Assembly: GCA_020061685.1 (NCBI GenBank)
Contig: JAGUXU010000157.1
Span: forward strand, 1-11,669
Length of the DNA: 11,669 nt
Reading direction: 5' to 3'
DNA from: Candidatus Omnitrophota bacterium
Lineage (GTDB): Bacteria > Omnitrophota > Gorgyraeia > Pluralincolimonadales > Pluralincolimonadaceae
Position 1 is the first letter of the stretch; every line of letters starts with the position of its first letter. This document shows, in pieces, positions 1 to 7,130 of this stretch. A program made the position numbers and the translations under genes. Below the pieces are notes generated by a model that saw only the letters and a program-made list of their open reading frames with translations, ran no database searches and was not told the DNA's origin.

Positions 1-831
1 CTGCTTGAATTTAAATCCGGAAAGATCAAAGAGGTGACTGAGTCCTCGCCGAAGTTGTTATTCGGGATCAAGTCATGCGATTTAAAAGGCATGCTTTTTG
101 CCGACGATTTCTATAAACGCAATTTCGAGGATAAATATTATCTAAGCCGTATACAGAACAGGTTCATTGTTGTTATCGGTTGTATCAAGCCGCCGCGGCC
201 GACCTGTTTTTGTACCTCAGCGAAGACAGGGCCCTTCGCGAAAGAAGGATACGATCTGCAGCTCGTAGACACCGGAGACTCTTATTTGGTAGAGACGGGC
301 TCCAAGAAAGGCGAAGCATTCGTCGATAAATTTAAGAAGTATTTCAAGGATTTTTCGGAAAATGCCGGCAAGTCCATATCCGAAATAAAGTCAAAGGCAT
401 CCGGAAATATCGAATTAAAGGTGGATTTTCAGAAGGCCTTAGACCTTATGGCGCAGGATGGCTTCCTGCCGGAAGAAAATTACAAGAGAATAGGCGAGAG
501 ATGCATTTACTGCGGCGCCTGCCTTTATACCTGTCCTACGTGCACCTGTTTTAACGTCTTTGATAATACCGACGGTAAGGAAGGCGAGCGTGTGCGAAAC
601 TGGGATACCTGCGTCTTTGAGGGCTATACCCGTGAGACGAGCGGGCACAATCCAAGAAGAGAAAAATGGCTCAGGACATCGCGCAGGTATGAACATAAAC
701 TTAAATTTGACTACAAAGTCACAGGAATGAGCGGTTGCGTGGGATGCGGTCGCTGCCTCTCAAGTTGCCCTGTGGATATAGGCATCTCAAAATTCATCCA
801 GGAAATAACGGAACAAAGAAAGATAATGTGA
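1..831 (+). CDS. Sulfhydrogenase beta-like iron-sulfur subunit, first copy (5'-partial)
   Basis: The reading frame is open from base 1, so the gene starts upstream. The GTG at 34 is an internal valine codon. The visible 276 residues align with the second copy at 9740-10774 and lack about its first 69 residues. Seen from base 1: KSCD (C26), a cysteine group C61-x7-C69-x-C71, a first ferredoxin-like cluster motif C168-x2-C171-x2-C174-x3-C178 followed by P, and a second C246-x2-C249-x2-C252-x3-C256-P. This is the architecture of the HydB/beta subunit of cytoplasmic sulfhydrogenases, which passes electrons between the flavin subunit and a catalytic subunit through [4Fe-4S] clusters. A gamma subunit follows at once, but no hydrogenase delta/alpha genes follow it; mobA does. 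The catalytic partner must therefore lie upstream or elsewhere. A formate dehydrogenase is a reasonable guess given the Moco genes. Family assignment is firm; the partner is unknown. Confidence 0.85.
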   Translation: MLEFKSGKIKEVTESSPKLLFGIKSCDLKGMLFADDFYKRNFEDKYYLSRIQNRFIVVIGCIKPPRPTCFCTSAKTGPFAKEGYDLQLVDTGDSYLVETGSKKGEAFVDKFKKYFKDFSENAGKSISEIKSKASGNIELKVDFQKALDLMAQDGFLPEENYKRIGERCIYCGACLYTCPTCTCFNVFDNTDGKEGERVRNWDTCVFEGYTRETSGHNPRREKWLRTSRRYEHKLKFDYKVTGMSGCVGCGRCLSSCPVDIGISKFIQEITEQRKIM

Positions 832-833
832 TC

Positions 834-1670
834 ATGAAGAACGAATACATTCCATTCCCGGCGGTAATCGAAGATATCAGGGGAGAAACCGTCGATACAA
901 AGACTTTCCGGGTGCGGTTTACAGACAAGAACCTCGCGGATAGTTTTCAATATAAACAGGGCCAATTTATGGAAGTCTCGGTTATCGGCGCGGGAGAAGC
1001 GCCCATCTCCATAACTTCTTCGCCATCCAGGAAGGGCTTCCTTGAATTTACGATACGCGCGATGGGAAAAGTCACCAAGAGTATCCATGATCTAAAGAAA
1101 GGCGACACACTATACCTGAGAGGCCCCTACGGGAATTCATTTCCTTTCGAAGAGCTCAAAGGCAAGAACCTTTATTTTATAGCCGGAGGCATAGGCCTTG
1201 CGCCGGTCCGCAGCCTTATAAACCTGGTCATGGATAACCGCAAGGACTTCAAGCATATAAAGATATTATACGGCGCGCGGACTCCCGACGACCTCTGTTT
1301 TAAGAGCGAGCTTGAGGACTGGAAGAAAATTCCCGACACCGAGGTATGGCTGACCGTAGATAAACCGTGCGTGGGATGGGGATGCAGGATAGGTGTCGTG
1401 ACAGAATTATGGAAAGATACCCACGTAAACCCTGAAAACGCCGTCACTATCTTATGCGGCCCGCCTATCATGATAAAATTCGTAGCGATCAAGCTTAAGG
1501 AATCCGGTTTCGAGGATAAGGATATCATAATGACGCTCGAACGTTATATGAAATGCGGGATCGGCAAGTGCGGGCACTGCAATATCGATGATAAATTCGT
1601 CTGCATTGACGGGCCGGTCTTCAGTTACGAGGAAATAAAGCATTTTCGCGCCAAAGAACATGCCTTCTGA
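834..1670 (+). CDS. Sulfhydrogenase gamma-like FAD/NAD(P)-binding subunit, first copy
   Basis: This 278-residue protein belongs to the ferredoxin-NADP reductase-like family (HydG/PyrK-like gamma subunits), which binds FAD and NAD(P) and exchanges electrons with an iron-sulfur partner. Visible motifs are the flavin-binding stretch APISITSSP (56-64), RGPYG (96-100), the nucleotide-binding loop GGIGLAPVRSL (118-128), CGPP (208-211), and a C-terminal [2Fe-2S] site C241-x4-C246-x2-C249-x7-C257. The ATG at 834 is chosen because it lies two bases after the upstream beta-subunit stop; a GTG at 828 is possible, and a longer upstream extension would overlap the beta cluster-motif region. It is close to the gamma copy at 10767 in motifs and length. 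It differs by extra cysteines, notably KPCVGWGC at 177-184, where the other copy has none. It is probably the NAD(P)-reactive end of a soluble oxidoreductase. Confidence 0.85.
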   Translation: MKNEYIPFPAVIEDIRGETVDTKTFRVRFTDKNLADSFQYKQGQFMEVSVIGAGEAPISITSSPSRKGFLEFTIRAMGKVTKSIHDLKKGDTLYLRGPYGNSFPFEELKGKNLYFIAGGIGLAPVRSLINLVMDNRKDFKHIKILYGARTPDDLCFKSELEDWKKIPDTEVWLTVDKPCVGWGCRIGVVTELWKDTHVNPENAVTILCGPPIMIKFVAIKLKESGFEDKDIIMTLERYMKCGIGKCGHCNIDDKFVCIDGPVFSYEEIKHFRAKEHAF

Positions 1671-2298
1671 TAAAATTTCAGTGAATATATCCGCCGCTAT
1701 CTTGTCGGGCGGCAAGAATAAAAGGATGGGCGGAAGGAATAAGGCCTTTGTCGAAATAGACGGCGCCCCGCTTATTCAAAAGACGATAAAGCTCCTGAAA
1801 GAGATATTTCCCGATGTCTTTATCGTGACTAATTCTCCGGCAGAGTATTCGGCCTATAAGAAAGATTGCCGTATTATCGGCGACGAGATAAAAGATATCG
1901 GCCCCTTGGGCGGCATCCACGCCGCCTTATCCAAGACGTCTAAAGAAGCCGTTTTTTTTGTAGCATGCGATATGCCATTTTTGCATAACGCTTATATCCG
2001 AAAGGAATTGGAATATTTCGATAAAGTCGATTGTGAAGCGTTTGTGCCGAGGGTCGGGACCTTAATAGAGCCGCTTCACGCCGTATATAAGAAGAATTTG
2101 AAAGATAAAATATGTGGTTTCGTAAAAAACAGCGGTGATCATTCAATAAGAAGTTTCCTGGAAACCATCGATGTCGCTTATTGGGATTTAGAAGATGATC
2201 TTTTGCTCAGGAATATGTTCAAGAATTTAAATACAGAAGAAGACCTGAACGAGGCGGGAGGGAAAATACATGCAGGTAAAATCAAAGGTCTGGTTTGA
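1660..2298 (+). CDS. mobA: Molybdenum cofactor guanylyltransferase MobA
   Basis: MobA transfers GMP from GTP to Mo- or W-molybdopterin, giving the guanine dinucleotide form used by formate dehydrogenases and other DMSO-reductase-family enzymes. The 212-residue product has the nucleotidyltransferase signature LSGGKNKRMGGRNKA (15-29), GPLGGIHAAL (81-90), the metal-binding VACDMP (101-106), EPLHAVY (137-143) and the C-terminal FKNLNTEEDL (187-196). The ATG at 1660 overlaps the end of the gamma gene by 11 bases. A GTG at 1681, just after that stop, is an alternative, and neither has a convincing ribosome binding site. Its presence argues that at least one encoded enzyme uses the bis-guanylate cofactor. 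The 3' end overlaps the next gene by 29 bases. Confidence 0.93.
   Translation: MPSDKISVNISAAILSGGKNKRMGGRNKAFVEIDGAPLIQKTIKLLKEIFPDVFIVTNSPAEYSAYKKDCRIIGDEIKDIGPLGGIHAALSKTSKEAVFFVACDMPFLHNAYIRKELEYFDKVDCEAFVPRVGTLIEPLHAVYKKNLKDKICGFVKNSGDHSIRSFLETIDVAYWDLEDDLLLRNMFKNLNTEEDLNEAGGKIHAGKIKGLV
2257..2262 (+). promoter_or_regulatory. Ribosome binding site of modE-like gene
   Basis: A purine-rich GGAGGG lies inside the 3' end of mobA, seven bases before the ATG at 2270. It supports that start and suggests the regulator is translated by coupling with mobA. Confidence 0.6.
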
Positions 2299-2599
2299 AA
2301 AAGACGGAGACTTGGTTTTCGGAATAGGTAAGTCCCTTATCTTAAAAGCGATCGGCGAGGCAGGTTCTATCAACAAGGCTGCTAAGAAAATGAATATGTC
2401 ATATAGGCACGCATGGAGCTACATCCGCTCAGCGGAAAAACGCCTCGGGAGGCCGTTATTGATAAAAGTCAAAGGGGGCAGAGAAGGCGGCGGAGCGGTC
2501 CTGACGGATTGCGCCAAAGGCCTGCTGGAAAAATTCGAAAAGCTTGAAGAAGATGTGAAGATCTATACGAACAGGCGCTACAAGGAGATATTTTTGTAA
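2270..2599 (+). CDS. ModE-type winged-helix regulator, DNA-binding domain only
   Basis: The 109-residue protein matches the N-terminal DNA-binding domain of the molybdate regulator ModE: a helix-turn-helix at 31-55 (GSINKAAKKMNMSYRHAWSY) and a wing at about 64-79 with the typical GGxxGGGAVLT pattern (KGGREGGGAVLT). Full-length ModE (about 260 residues) also carries two Mop/TOBE domains that bind molybdate or tungstate. Here the protein stops soon after the dimerisation-type helix (80-95), so it cannot sense oxyanion by the classical route. One-domain ModE-like proteins are known beside molybdate and tungstate genes. It probably controls this operon or metal-dependent genes elsewhere, and may sense metal indirectly. 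Its place between mobA and fdhD, overlapping the former, ties it to cofactor supply. Confidence 0.85.
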   Translation: MQVKSKVWFEKDGDLVFGIGKSLILKAIGEAGSINKAAKKMNMSYRHAWSYIRSAEKRLGRPLLIKVKGGREGGGAVLTDCAKGLLEKFEKLEEDVKIYTNRRYKEIFL

Positions 2600-2602
2600 T
2601 CG

Positions 2603-3370
2603 ATGGAATCATTTAAAGTAACAAAGATAAAAGGGAACGATAAAGAAGCCATTGAGGATTCAGTGGCCGTAGAAGTCCCTTTTACCCTTATAGTGGACGA
2701 TAAGGAACTGGTGACCCTTTTATGTATGCCGGCGGATCTCGAAGACCTTGTAAGGGGATTTCTCTTCACCTCAGGTTTGATTAAAAAAGAAGGGGATATA
2801 AACAAGATCGTCATCGACCATCAGCATTGGGTGGCACATGTGGAGTTGTCTAATGACAGTATAGCGAAAGAACTGATCTTCAAGAGGGTGTATACCTCAG
2901 GTTGCGGCCGCGGGACCTTATTTTATGATGCGGCGGACCTCGCCCACAAATTCAAGATTATCTCGGATTTCAAGATAGAAAAGGAAAGGATCGGTTCATT
3001 GGTTACGGAGTTCCAAAGAAAGTCTGAGACCTATCTAAAAACAGGCGGTGTGCACAGCGCGGCTCTGGCGGATGATAAAGCTATACTGATCTTCAGGGAA
3101 GATATAGGAAGGCATAACGCTATCGACAAGGTCATCGGCAAGAGGTTAAAAGAGGGCGGCTCTTTTGAGGGCATGATTATAATAACCAGCGGGAGGCTTT
3201 CATCGGAGATCATCTTTAAGACGCAAAAATGCGCGATCCCGATACTGGTCTCCAGAAGCGCCCCGACCGATCAGGCCATAAAACTCTCCCGGGATATGGG
3301 GATAACCCTTGTGGGTTTTGCCAGAGGCGACAGGATGAACATTTACAGCCATGATGAAAGGATAATATGA
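2603..3370 (+). CDS. fdhD: Formate dehydrogenase accessory sulfurtransferase FdhD
   Basis: FdhD carries sulfur from a cysteine desulfurase to the Mo/W-bis-molybdopterin cofactor of formate dehydrogenase and is needed for that enzyme's activity. The 255-residue length is normal. Family motifs are TSGCGRG (98-104), TGGVHSAAL (147-155), REDIGRHNAIDKV (165-177), TSGRLSSEI (195-203), SRSAPTDQAI (217-226) and GFARGDRMNIYSH (238-250). The cysteine loop keeps only C101, equivalent to the first cysteine of the CxxC described in E. coli FdhD; the second position is G104. The ATG at 2603 is three bases after the modE stop, with AAGGAG at 2582-2587, rather far upstream. The four-base ATGA overlap at the 3' end indicates coupling to tupA. 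This is the strongest hint in the window that a formate dehydrogenase is encoded nearby. Confidence 0.95.
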   Translation: MESFKVTKIKGNDKEAIEDSVAVEVPFTLIVDDKELVTLLCMPADLEDLVRGFLFTSGLIKKEGDINKIVIDHQHWVAHVELSNDSIAKELIFKRVYTSGCGRGTLFYDAADLAHKFKIISDFKIEKERIGSLVTEFQRKSETYLKTGGVHSAALADDKAILIFREDIGRHNAIDKVIGKRLKEGGSFEGMIIITSGRLSSEIIFKTQKCAIPILVSRSAPTDQAIKLSRDMGITLVGFARGDRMNIYSHDERII

Positions 3371-4191
3371 AACTTGGGTTAGCGCTCATTTTGGCATCAT
3401 TAATGATCGGTTTGGTCTTCAATTGCGGCGCGGCCGGGGATAAAAATATAATCCTGGCCACTACTACGAGCGTGCAGGACACGGGATTATTGGACGTGTT
3501 GATTGACGCATTTCATAAAAAGACGGGTTTTACGGTAAAAGCCATCGCGGTCGGCACAGGCCAGGCGATTCAGATGGGCAGAACCGGCGAAGCGGATATC
3601 TTGTGGGTGCACAGCCCGGTCGATGAAAAACAGTTTATGGATGAGGGCTATGGCATAACCAGAATTACCTTCATGCATAATGATTTTGTGATATTAGGCC
3701 CAAAAAACGACCCGGCTAAAGTCATGGGCACAAAAAAAGCGGCGGAGGCATTTACAAAGATCGCCAAGGCAAAAGCGCTTTTTGTCTCGCGTGGAGATAA
3801 TTCAGGCACCCATAAGAAAGAAAAGTCGATCTGGAAAGAGGCGGGCGTGTCGCCTGATAAAGATGCCTACATAGAAGTAGGCCAAGGCATGGCACAGACA
3901 GTAGTGATAGCTGATGAAAAACAAGGTTACGTCTTAGCCGACAGGTCATCATATCTGTCGCTGAAGAGGTCCATTGATCTAGTGATAATTTCTGAAGGAG
4001 ACGAGGCGCTGATTAACCGTTACAGTCTGATATTAATTAATCCGGATAAATTTCCTAAGGTCAATGCTAATGGAGCGCGGACCCTGTTTAATTTCCTGCT
4101 TTCCGAAGATTCCAGAGAAATCGTCGAGAATTTCGGCAAAGAAAAATTCGGCCAGCAGCTTTTCTTTTGGGATTTAAAGGAGAATCTATAA
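3367..4191 (+). CDS. tupA: Tungstate ABC transporter substrate-binding protein TupA
   Basis: This extracytoplasmic receptor captures tungstate for the TupBC importer. The 274-residue product starts with a Lys, then a hydrophobic segment (about 3-18) and a Cys at 20. The -1 residue of that Cys is Asn, so the lipobox is not canonical and signal peptidase I cleavage near GAAG is also possible. Ligand-binding family motifs are ATTTSVQDTGLLDVL (31-45), GTGQAIQMGRTGEADILWVH (63-82), HNDFVILGP (104-112), SRGDNSGTHKKEKSIW (141-156), GQGMAQTV (172-179) and YVLADRSSYLSL (188-199). The TTTS, RGDxSGTH and ADRxSY elements set it in the TupA family rather than ModA. AAAGGA lies just upstream of the ATG, which overlaps the fdhD stop by four bases. 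Strict tungstate selectivity cannot be proved from sequence. Confidence 0.92.
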   Translation: MKLGLALILASLMIGLVFNCGAAGDKNIILATTTSVQDTGLLDVLIDAFHKKTGFTVKAIAVGTGQAIQMGRTGEADILWVHSPVDEKQFMDEGYGITRITFMHNDFVILGPKNDPAKVMGTKKAAEAFTKIAKAKALFVSRGDNSGTHKKEKSIWKEAGVSPDKDAYIEVGQGMAQTVVIADEKQGYVLADRSSYLSLKRSIDLVIISEGDEALINRYSLILINPDKFPKVNANGARTLFNFLLSEDSREIVENFGKEKFGQQLFFWDLKENL

Positions 4192-4193
4192 AA

Positions 4194-4844
4194 GTGAACG
4201 AAGTCCTTGTCATACTAAAACTTTCTTTATATGTATCTATAGTCGCTACTCTTATCGCGGTATGCATCGGACTGCCCCTCGGAAGCATCATCGCCATCAA
4301 GAAGTTCCCTCTCAAAAAAATTATTATCGCCTTGATAAATACAGGCATGGGCCTGCCGCCGGTTGTGGTGGGCTTGTTTGTAGTGCTTTTCTTATCCAGA
4401 AACGGCCCCTTTGGATTCCTGCAGTGGTTATACACCCCAAAAGGGATGATCGTAGCACAGGTGATCATAGCCACACCGATAATCACCGGCTTGTCCCTTG
4501 CGGCCGTGCAGAGCGTCGACCCCGGATTTTATCAGCAGATATTGGCCTTAGGCGCCACAACAAGGCAGTCCATTTGCGTATTACTTAAGGAGATCAGGCT
4601 TTCTGTTCTGGCGGCGGTGATCGCGGGTTTCGGCAGTATTATCTCGGAAGTCGGCGCGGTGATGATGGTCGGCGGCAACATTAAAGGGCAGACCCGCGTA
4701 TTGACTACCGCCACAGTGCTGGAAACCAATATGGGAAATTTCGAGATCGCCATAGCGCTTGGCCTGACCCTGCTTGCAATGAGCTTTATCGTTAACTTAG
4801 CGTTGACATTCATTCAGCAGCATAAGGTAAGATCGAATGGTTAA
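4194..4844 (+). CDS. tupB: Tungstate ABC transporter permease TupB
   Basis: This 216-residue integral membrane protein is the permease of the tungstate importer. Hydrophobic segments lie at about 8-34, 41-67, 83-105, 130-160 and 182-205. GMGLPPVVVGL (51-61) is typical of TupB. The cytoplasmic EAA loop that contacts the ATPase is seen at about 118-147 (ALGATTRQSICVLLKEIRLS, then AAVIAGFG), followed by SEVGAVMMVGG. The GTG at 4194 is chosen as start: it sits two bases after the tupA stop, has AAGGAG at 4177-4182, and puts the first membrane helix right at the N terminus. An in-frame TTG at 4167 would overlap tupA and add a non-helical leader. The 3' end overlaps tupC by eight bases. Confidence 0.92.
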   Translation: MNEVLVILKLSLYVSIVATLIAVCIGLPLGSIIAIKKFPLKKIIIALINTGMGLPPVVVGLFVVLFLSRNGPFGFLQWLYTPKGMIVAQVIIATPIITGLSLAAVQSVDPGFYQQILALGATTRQSICVLLKEIRLSVLAAVIAGFGSIISEVGAVMMVGGNIKGQTRVLTTATVLETNMGNFEIAIALGLTLLAMSFIVNLALTFIQQHKVRSNG

Positions 4845-5904
4845 GATATCAAACCTTAATTTAGAATATTCCAAGCGTTTCAGCCTTTCCGTAGAAAAGC
4901 TTGTTATCGAAGAGGGGAAGGTCCTCACTGTTATCGGGCCCAACGGGGCGGGCAAGACCACACTTTTAAATGTCATCGCCATGTTTGATAGGCCGCAGAG
5001 CGGCGGAGTGGAGGTTTTCGGGCAGGATGTTTTGAACGGTAAGAATAGTTTATCGTTACGCCGCCAAATATCTTTTGTGTTTTCGCAGCCGTATCTTTTA
5101 AACAAAACGGTTTACGAGAATGTTTTTTTGCCGCTTAGATTAAGGGGGGTCCATAACGGCGGCCGCGCGGAAGCGATGCTCGAACTCTTTAAGATAAACC
5201 ATCTAAGGGACAGCAATGCGGCCGCGCTTTCACAGGGCGAGAAACATCGCGTAGCGCTTGCGAGGGCCTTTGTCACGGAGCCAAAGCTGCTTTTGCTTGA
5301 TGAGCCATTTTTAAGCTTAGACGAACGTTATAAGGAATCGTTGATCGATGAGTTGCGCAAGATAGTCAGGTCCAATAAGATTACATCGATATTTGTCACG
5401 CAGGATCAGGCAGAGGCGTTAAGCCTCGCTGATAGCATGGCTGTAATGAAAGACGGGAAGATCCTGCAGCAGGGCAAGCCTCAGGATATATTTACCAAGC
5501 CTGCCTCAAGAGAGGTCGCAGATTTTGTCGGAGTGGAGACGATCATCGAAGGTATAATAGCAAGGAAAGAGGATAACCTGTGTTTTATTAAAGTCGCGGA
5601 TAAGGTACTGGAGGCGGTTTCGGCATATAATGCAGGAGACAGCGTATTTATCTGCATAAGGCCCGAAGACGTCGTATTATCAAGGTATTTGGAGACGACG
5701 AGCGCCCGCAATAACTTTAAGGCAAAGATCATTAATATTGATCCATGGGGGCTGGAATATAAACTGAATTTAGATTGCGGGTTTGATCTAGCCGCGTCCG
5801 TGACCAAGCAATCCCTTGAGAATCTGGATTTAAAGATAGGAGAGGAAATTTTCGTCTCATTTAAAGCTACGGCGATCCACGTTATCAGAAGGGAAGCGGT
5901 TTAA
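4837..5904 (+). CDS. tupC: Tungstate ABC transporter ATP-binding protein TupC with C-terminal TOBE region
   Basis: This ATPase drives tungstate import through TupB. In its 355 residues are Walker A GPNGAGKT (34-41), the Q-loop at Q84 (VFSQPYLL), the signature LSQGE (131-135), Walker B LLLLDEP (151-157) and the D-loop SLD (160-162). The C-terminal part (about 240-355) resembles the TOBE regulatory region of molybdate/tungstate and other CUT1-type ATPases, with IRPEDVVLS at 274-282; it may bind the oxyanion and inhibit transport. Two catalytic positions are unusual: the signature is SQGE rather than SGGQ, and the switch-loop histidine after Walker B is Gln (VTQD, Q189, codon CAG at 5401-5403). 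The ATG at 4837 overlaps tupB, with AAGG at 4824-4827. It is the third tup gene in the usual order. Confidence 0.9.
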   Translation: MVKISNLNLEYSKRFSLSVEKLVIEEGKVLTVIGPNGAGKTTLLNVIAMFDRPQSGGVEVFGQDVLNGKNSLSLRRQISFVFSQPYLLNKTVYENVFLPLRLRGVHNGGRAEAMLELFKINHLRDSNAAALSQGEKHRVALARAFVTEPKLLLLDEPFLSLDERYKESLIDELRKIVRSNKITSIFVTQDQAEALSLADSMAVMKDGKILQQGKPQDIFTKPASREVADFVGVETIIEGIIARKEDNLCFIKVADKVLEAVSAYNAGDSVFICIRPEDVVLSRYLETTSARNNFKAKIINIDPWGLEYKLNLDCGFDLAASVTKQSLENLDLKIGEEIFVSFKATAIHVIRREAV

Positions 5905-5915
5905 ATGGTTTTAAC

Positions 5916-5921
5916 AGGAGG
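5916..5921 (+). promoter_or_regulatory. Strong ribosome binding site of moeA
   Basis: A perfect AGGAGG sits nine bases before the moeA ATG, inside the longest non-coding gap of the window (5905-5930, 26 bases). The gap is too short to hold an obvious promoter or a Moco/Tuco riboswitch. It probably allows moeA to be translated independently of tupC. Confidence 0.8.
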
Positions 5922-5930
5922 ATTTTCGAG

Positions 5931-7130
5931 ATGATAGAGTTTGAAGAAGCCTTAAGCATGATATTGAAAAATACCGGTATTCTCCCTGCAGAAGAAGTGC
6001 CTCTCGATGGATCTATGGGCAGAGTCCTCAAAGAGGACGCCTATTCGGGAATCGAGATGCCGCCTTTTGATAAATCGGCGGTGGACGGTTATGCGGTGAA
6101 GTCCTCGGATGTCAAGAAGATCCCCGCAAGATTAAGGTGCTTAGGCCTTATTCAGGCGGGAGAGGCATTCGGCAGGAGGCTTGCAAGGGGCGAATGCGTA
6201 AAGATAATGACAGGGGCGCCGATGCCAAAGGGCGCGGATAGCGTTGTCATGGTAGAAGACAGCCGGCAGCAGGGAAAATACGTGGAATTGTCCAGATCCG
6301 CGGAAAAAGGAGAAAACGTATGTTTTAAAGGGGAAGACCTTAAAAAAAGGCAAAAGGTCCTTCAAAAGGGAATAAGGATCTCTCCTTCCCACGTGGCTGT
6401 TCTCGCTACTATCGGCATACCCTCCGTAAAGGCAAGCGGCAGGCCGCGAGTCGCTATCTTAAATACCGGCGGCGAGATCGTCCCTTTAGGTAAAAAGTTG
6501 GGCAGGAATAAGATATATAACAGTAACGGCCCGATGCTCTCAGCGCTCCTGAAAGCGGACGGCATTGAACCACGCTTTCTTGGGATCGCAAAAGACAATG
6601 TCAGGGACTTAAAAAAAGAGATAAGAAGGGGGCTCGATACCGATATCCTCCTGATCTCCGGCGGTGTATCGATGGGAGACTATGACCTCATCCCAAGTGT
6701 CTTAGAGGGTATGGGCATAAAAAAGATATTCCATAAGGTAAACATTAAGCCGGGAAAACCTCTCTTTTTCGCCCGCCGAAAGAACACGATTATCTTTGGG
6801 ATCCCGGGCAATCCCGTCTCAAATTTTTTGGCCTATCTCATCTTCGTGCGCCCGGCCTTAAATAAGATGAGGGGCTGCCAATGTGGCAAACCCGGATTTA
6901 AAGAAGGCGTTATCGAGACAGGATTTCATTCAAAACTCGGACGCAAACATTTCGTTTTAGTAGAGGTATTAAAAAGGGAAAACCGCTATTACCTGACTCC
7001 CGTAACGAGCCACGGCTCGGCAGATGTCCTTGCGCTCTCTAAAGCGGACGGTTTTATGGCGATAGGGCCGCATACCGGCGTCATAAAGAAGGGATCAAAG
7101 GTAGGATTTATAACATGGAAAAAGATTTAA
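5931..7130 (+). CDS. moeA: Molybdopterin molybdenumtransferase MoeA
   Basis: MoeA inserts molybdate or tungstate into adenylylated molybdopterin, releasing AMP. The 399-residue product is full length and shows PPFDKSAVDGYAV (44-56), MTGAPMP (93-99), the MoCF-domain elements NTGGEIVP (178-185), YNSNG (196-200), SGGVSMGDYD (243-252), PGKP (274-277) and GIPGNPVS (290-297), and a C-terminal beta domain from about 325. The TGDE seen in many homologues reads TGGE here. The start is secured by AGGAGG nine bases upstream. It follows the tungstate importer and overlaps moaA by 16 bases, so metal uptake and insertion are encoded side by side. With TupABC as the only oxyanion importer seen, tungsten may be the inserted metal, but the sequence does not separate Mo- from W-type MoeA with certainty. 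Confidence 0.95.
   Translation: MIEFEEALSMILKNTGILPAEEVPLDGSMGRVLKEDAYSGIEMPPFDKSAVDGYAVKSSDVKKIPARLRCLGLIQAGEAFGRRLARGECVKIMTGAPMPKGADSVVMVEDSRQQGKYVELSRSAEKGENVCFKGEDLKKRQKVLQKGIRISPSHVAVLATIGIPSVKASGRPRVAILNTGGEIVPLGKKLGRNKIYNSNGPMLSALLKADGIEPRFLGIAKDNVRDLKKEIRRGLDTDILLISGGVSMGDYDLIPSVLEGMGIKKIFHKVNIKPGKPLFFARRKNTIIFGIPGNPVSNFLAYLIFVRPALNKMRGCQCGKPGFKEGVIETGFHSKLGRKHFVLVEVLKRENRYYLTPVTSHGSADVLALSKADGFMAIGPHTGVIKKGSKVGFITWKKI

Noticed and set aside
34..36. GTG as the start of the first gene
   Set aside because: The frame is open to base 1, and the residues before it align with the second beta copy, so this valine is internal and the gene is 5'-truncated by the window.
735..833. Longer N terminus for the first gamma subunit
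   Set aside because: It would overlap the cysteine cluster region of the beta gene by almost 100 bases and adds residues with no match to the second gamma copy.
439..1715. Minus-strand open frames opposite the first beta-gamma pair
   Set aside because: They are antisense shadows of strongly conserved plus-strand genes, with no family motifs or suitable start context.
1950..1958. Run of eight T in mobA as a possible frameshift or terminator
   Set aside because: The frame passes through it into the conserved VACDMP motif, and no hairpin-forming stem was evident before it.
4167..4193. TTG start for tupB within tupA
   Set aside because: GTG 4194 has AAGGAG upstream, follows the tupA stop directly and places the first membrane helix at the N terminus.
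5905..5930. Promoter or Moco/Tuco riboswitch before moeA
   Set aside because: Only 26 bases are available, mostly occupied by the ribosome binding site and spacer.
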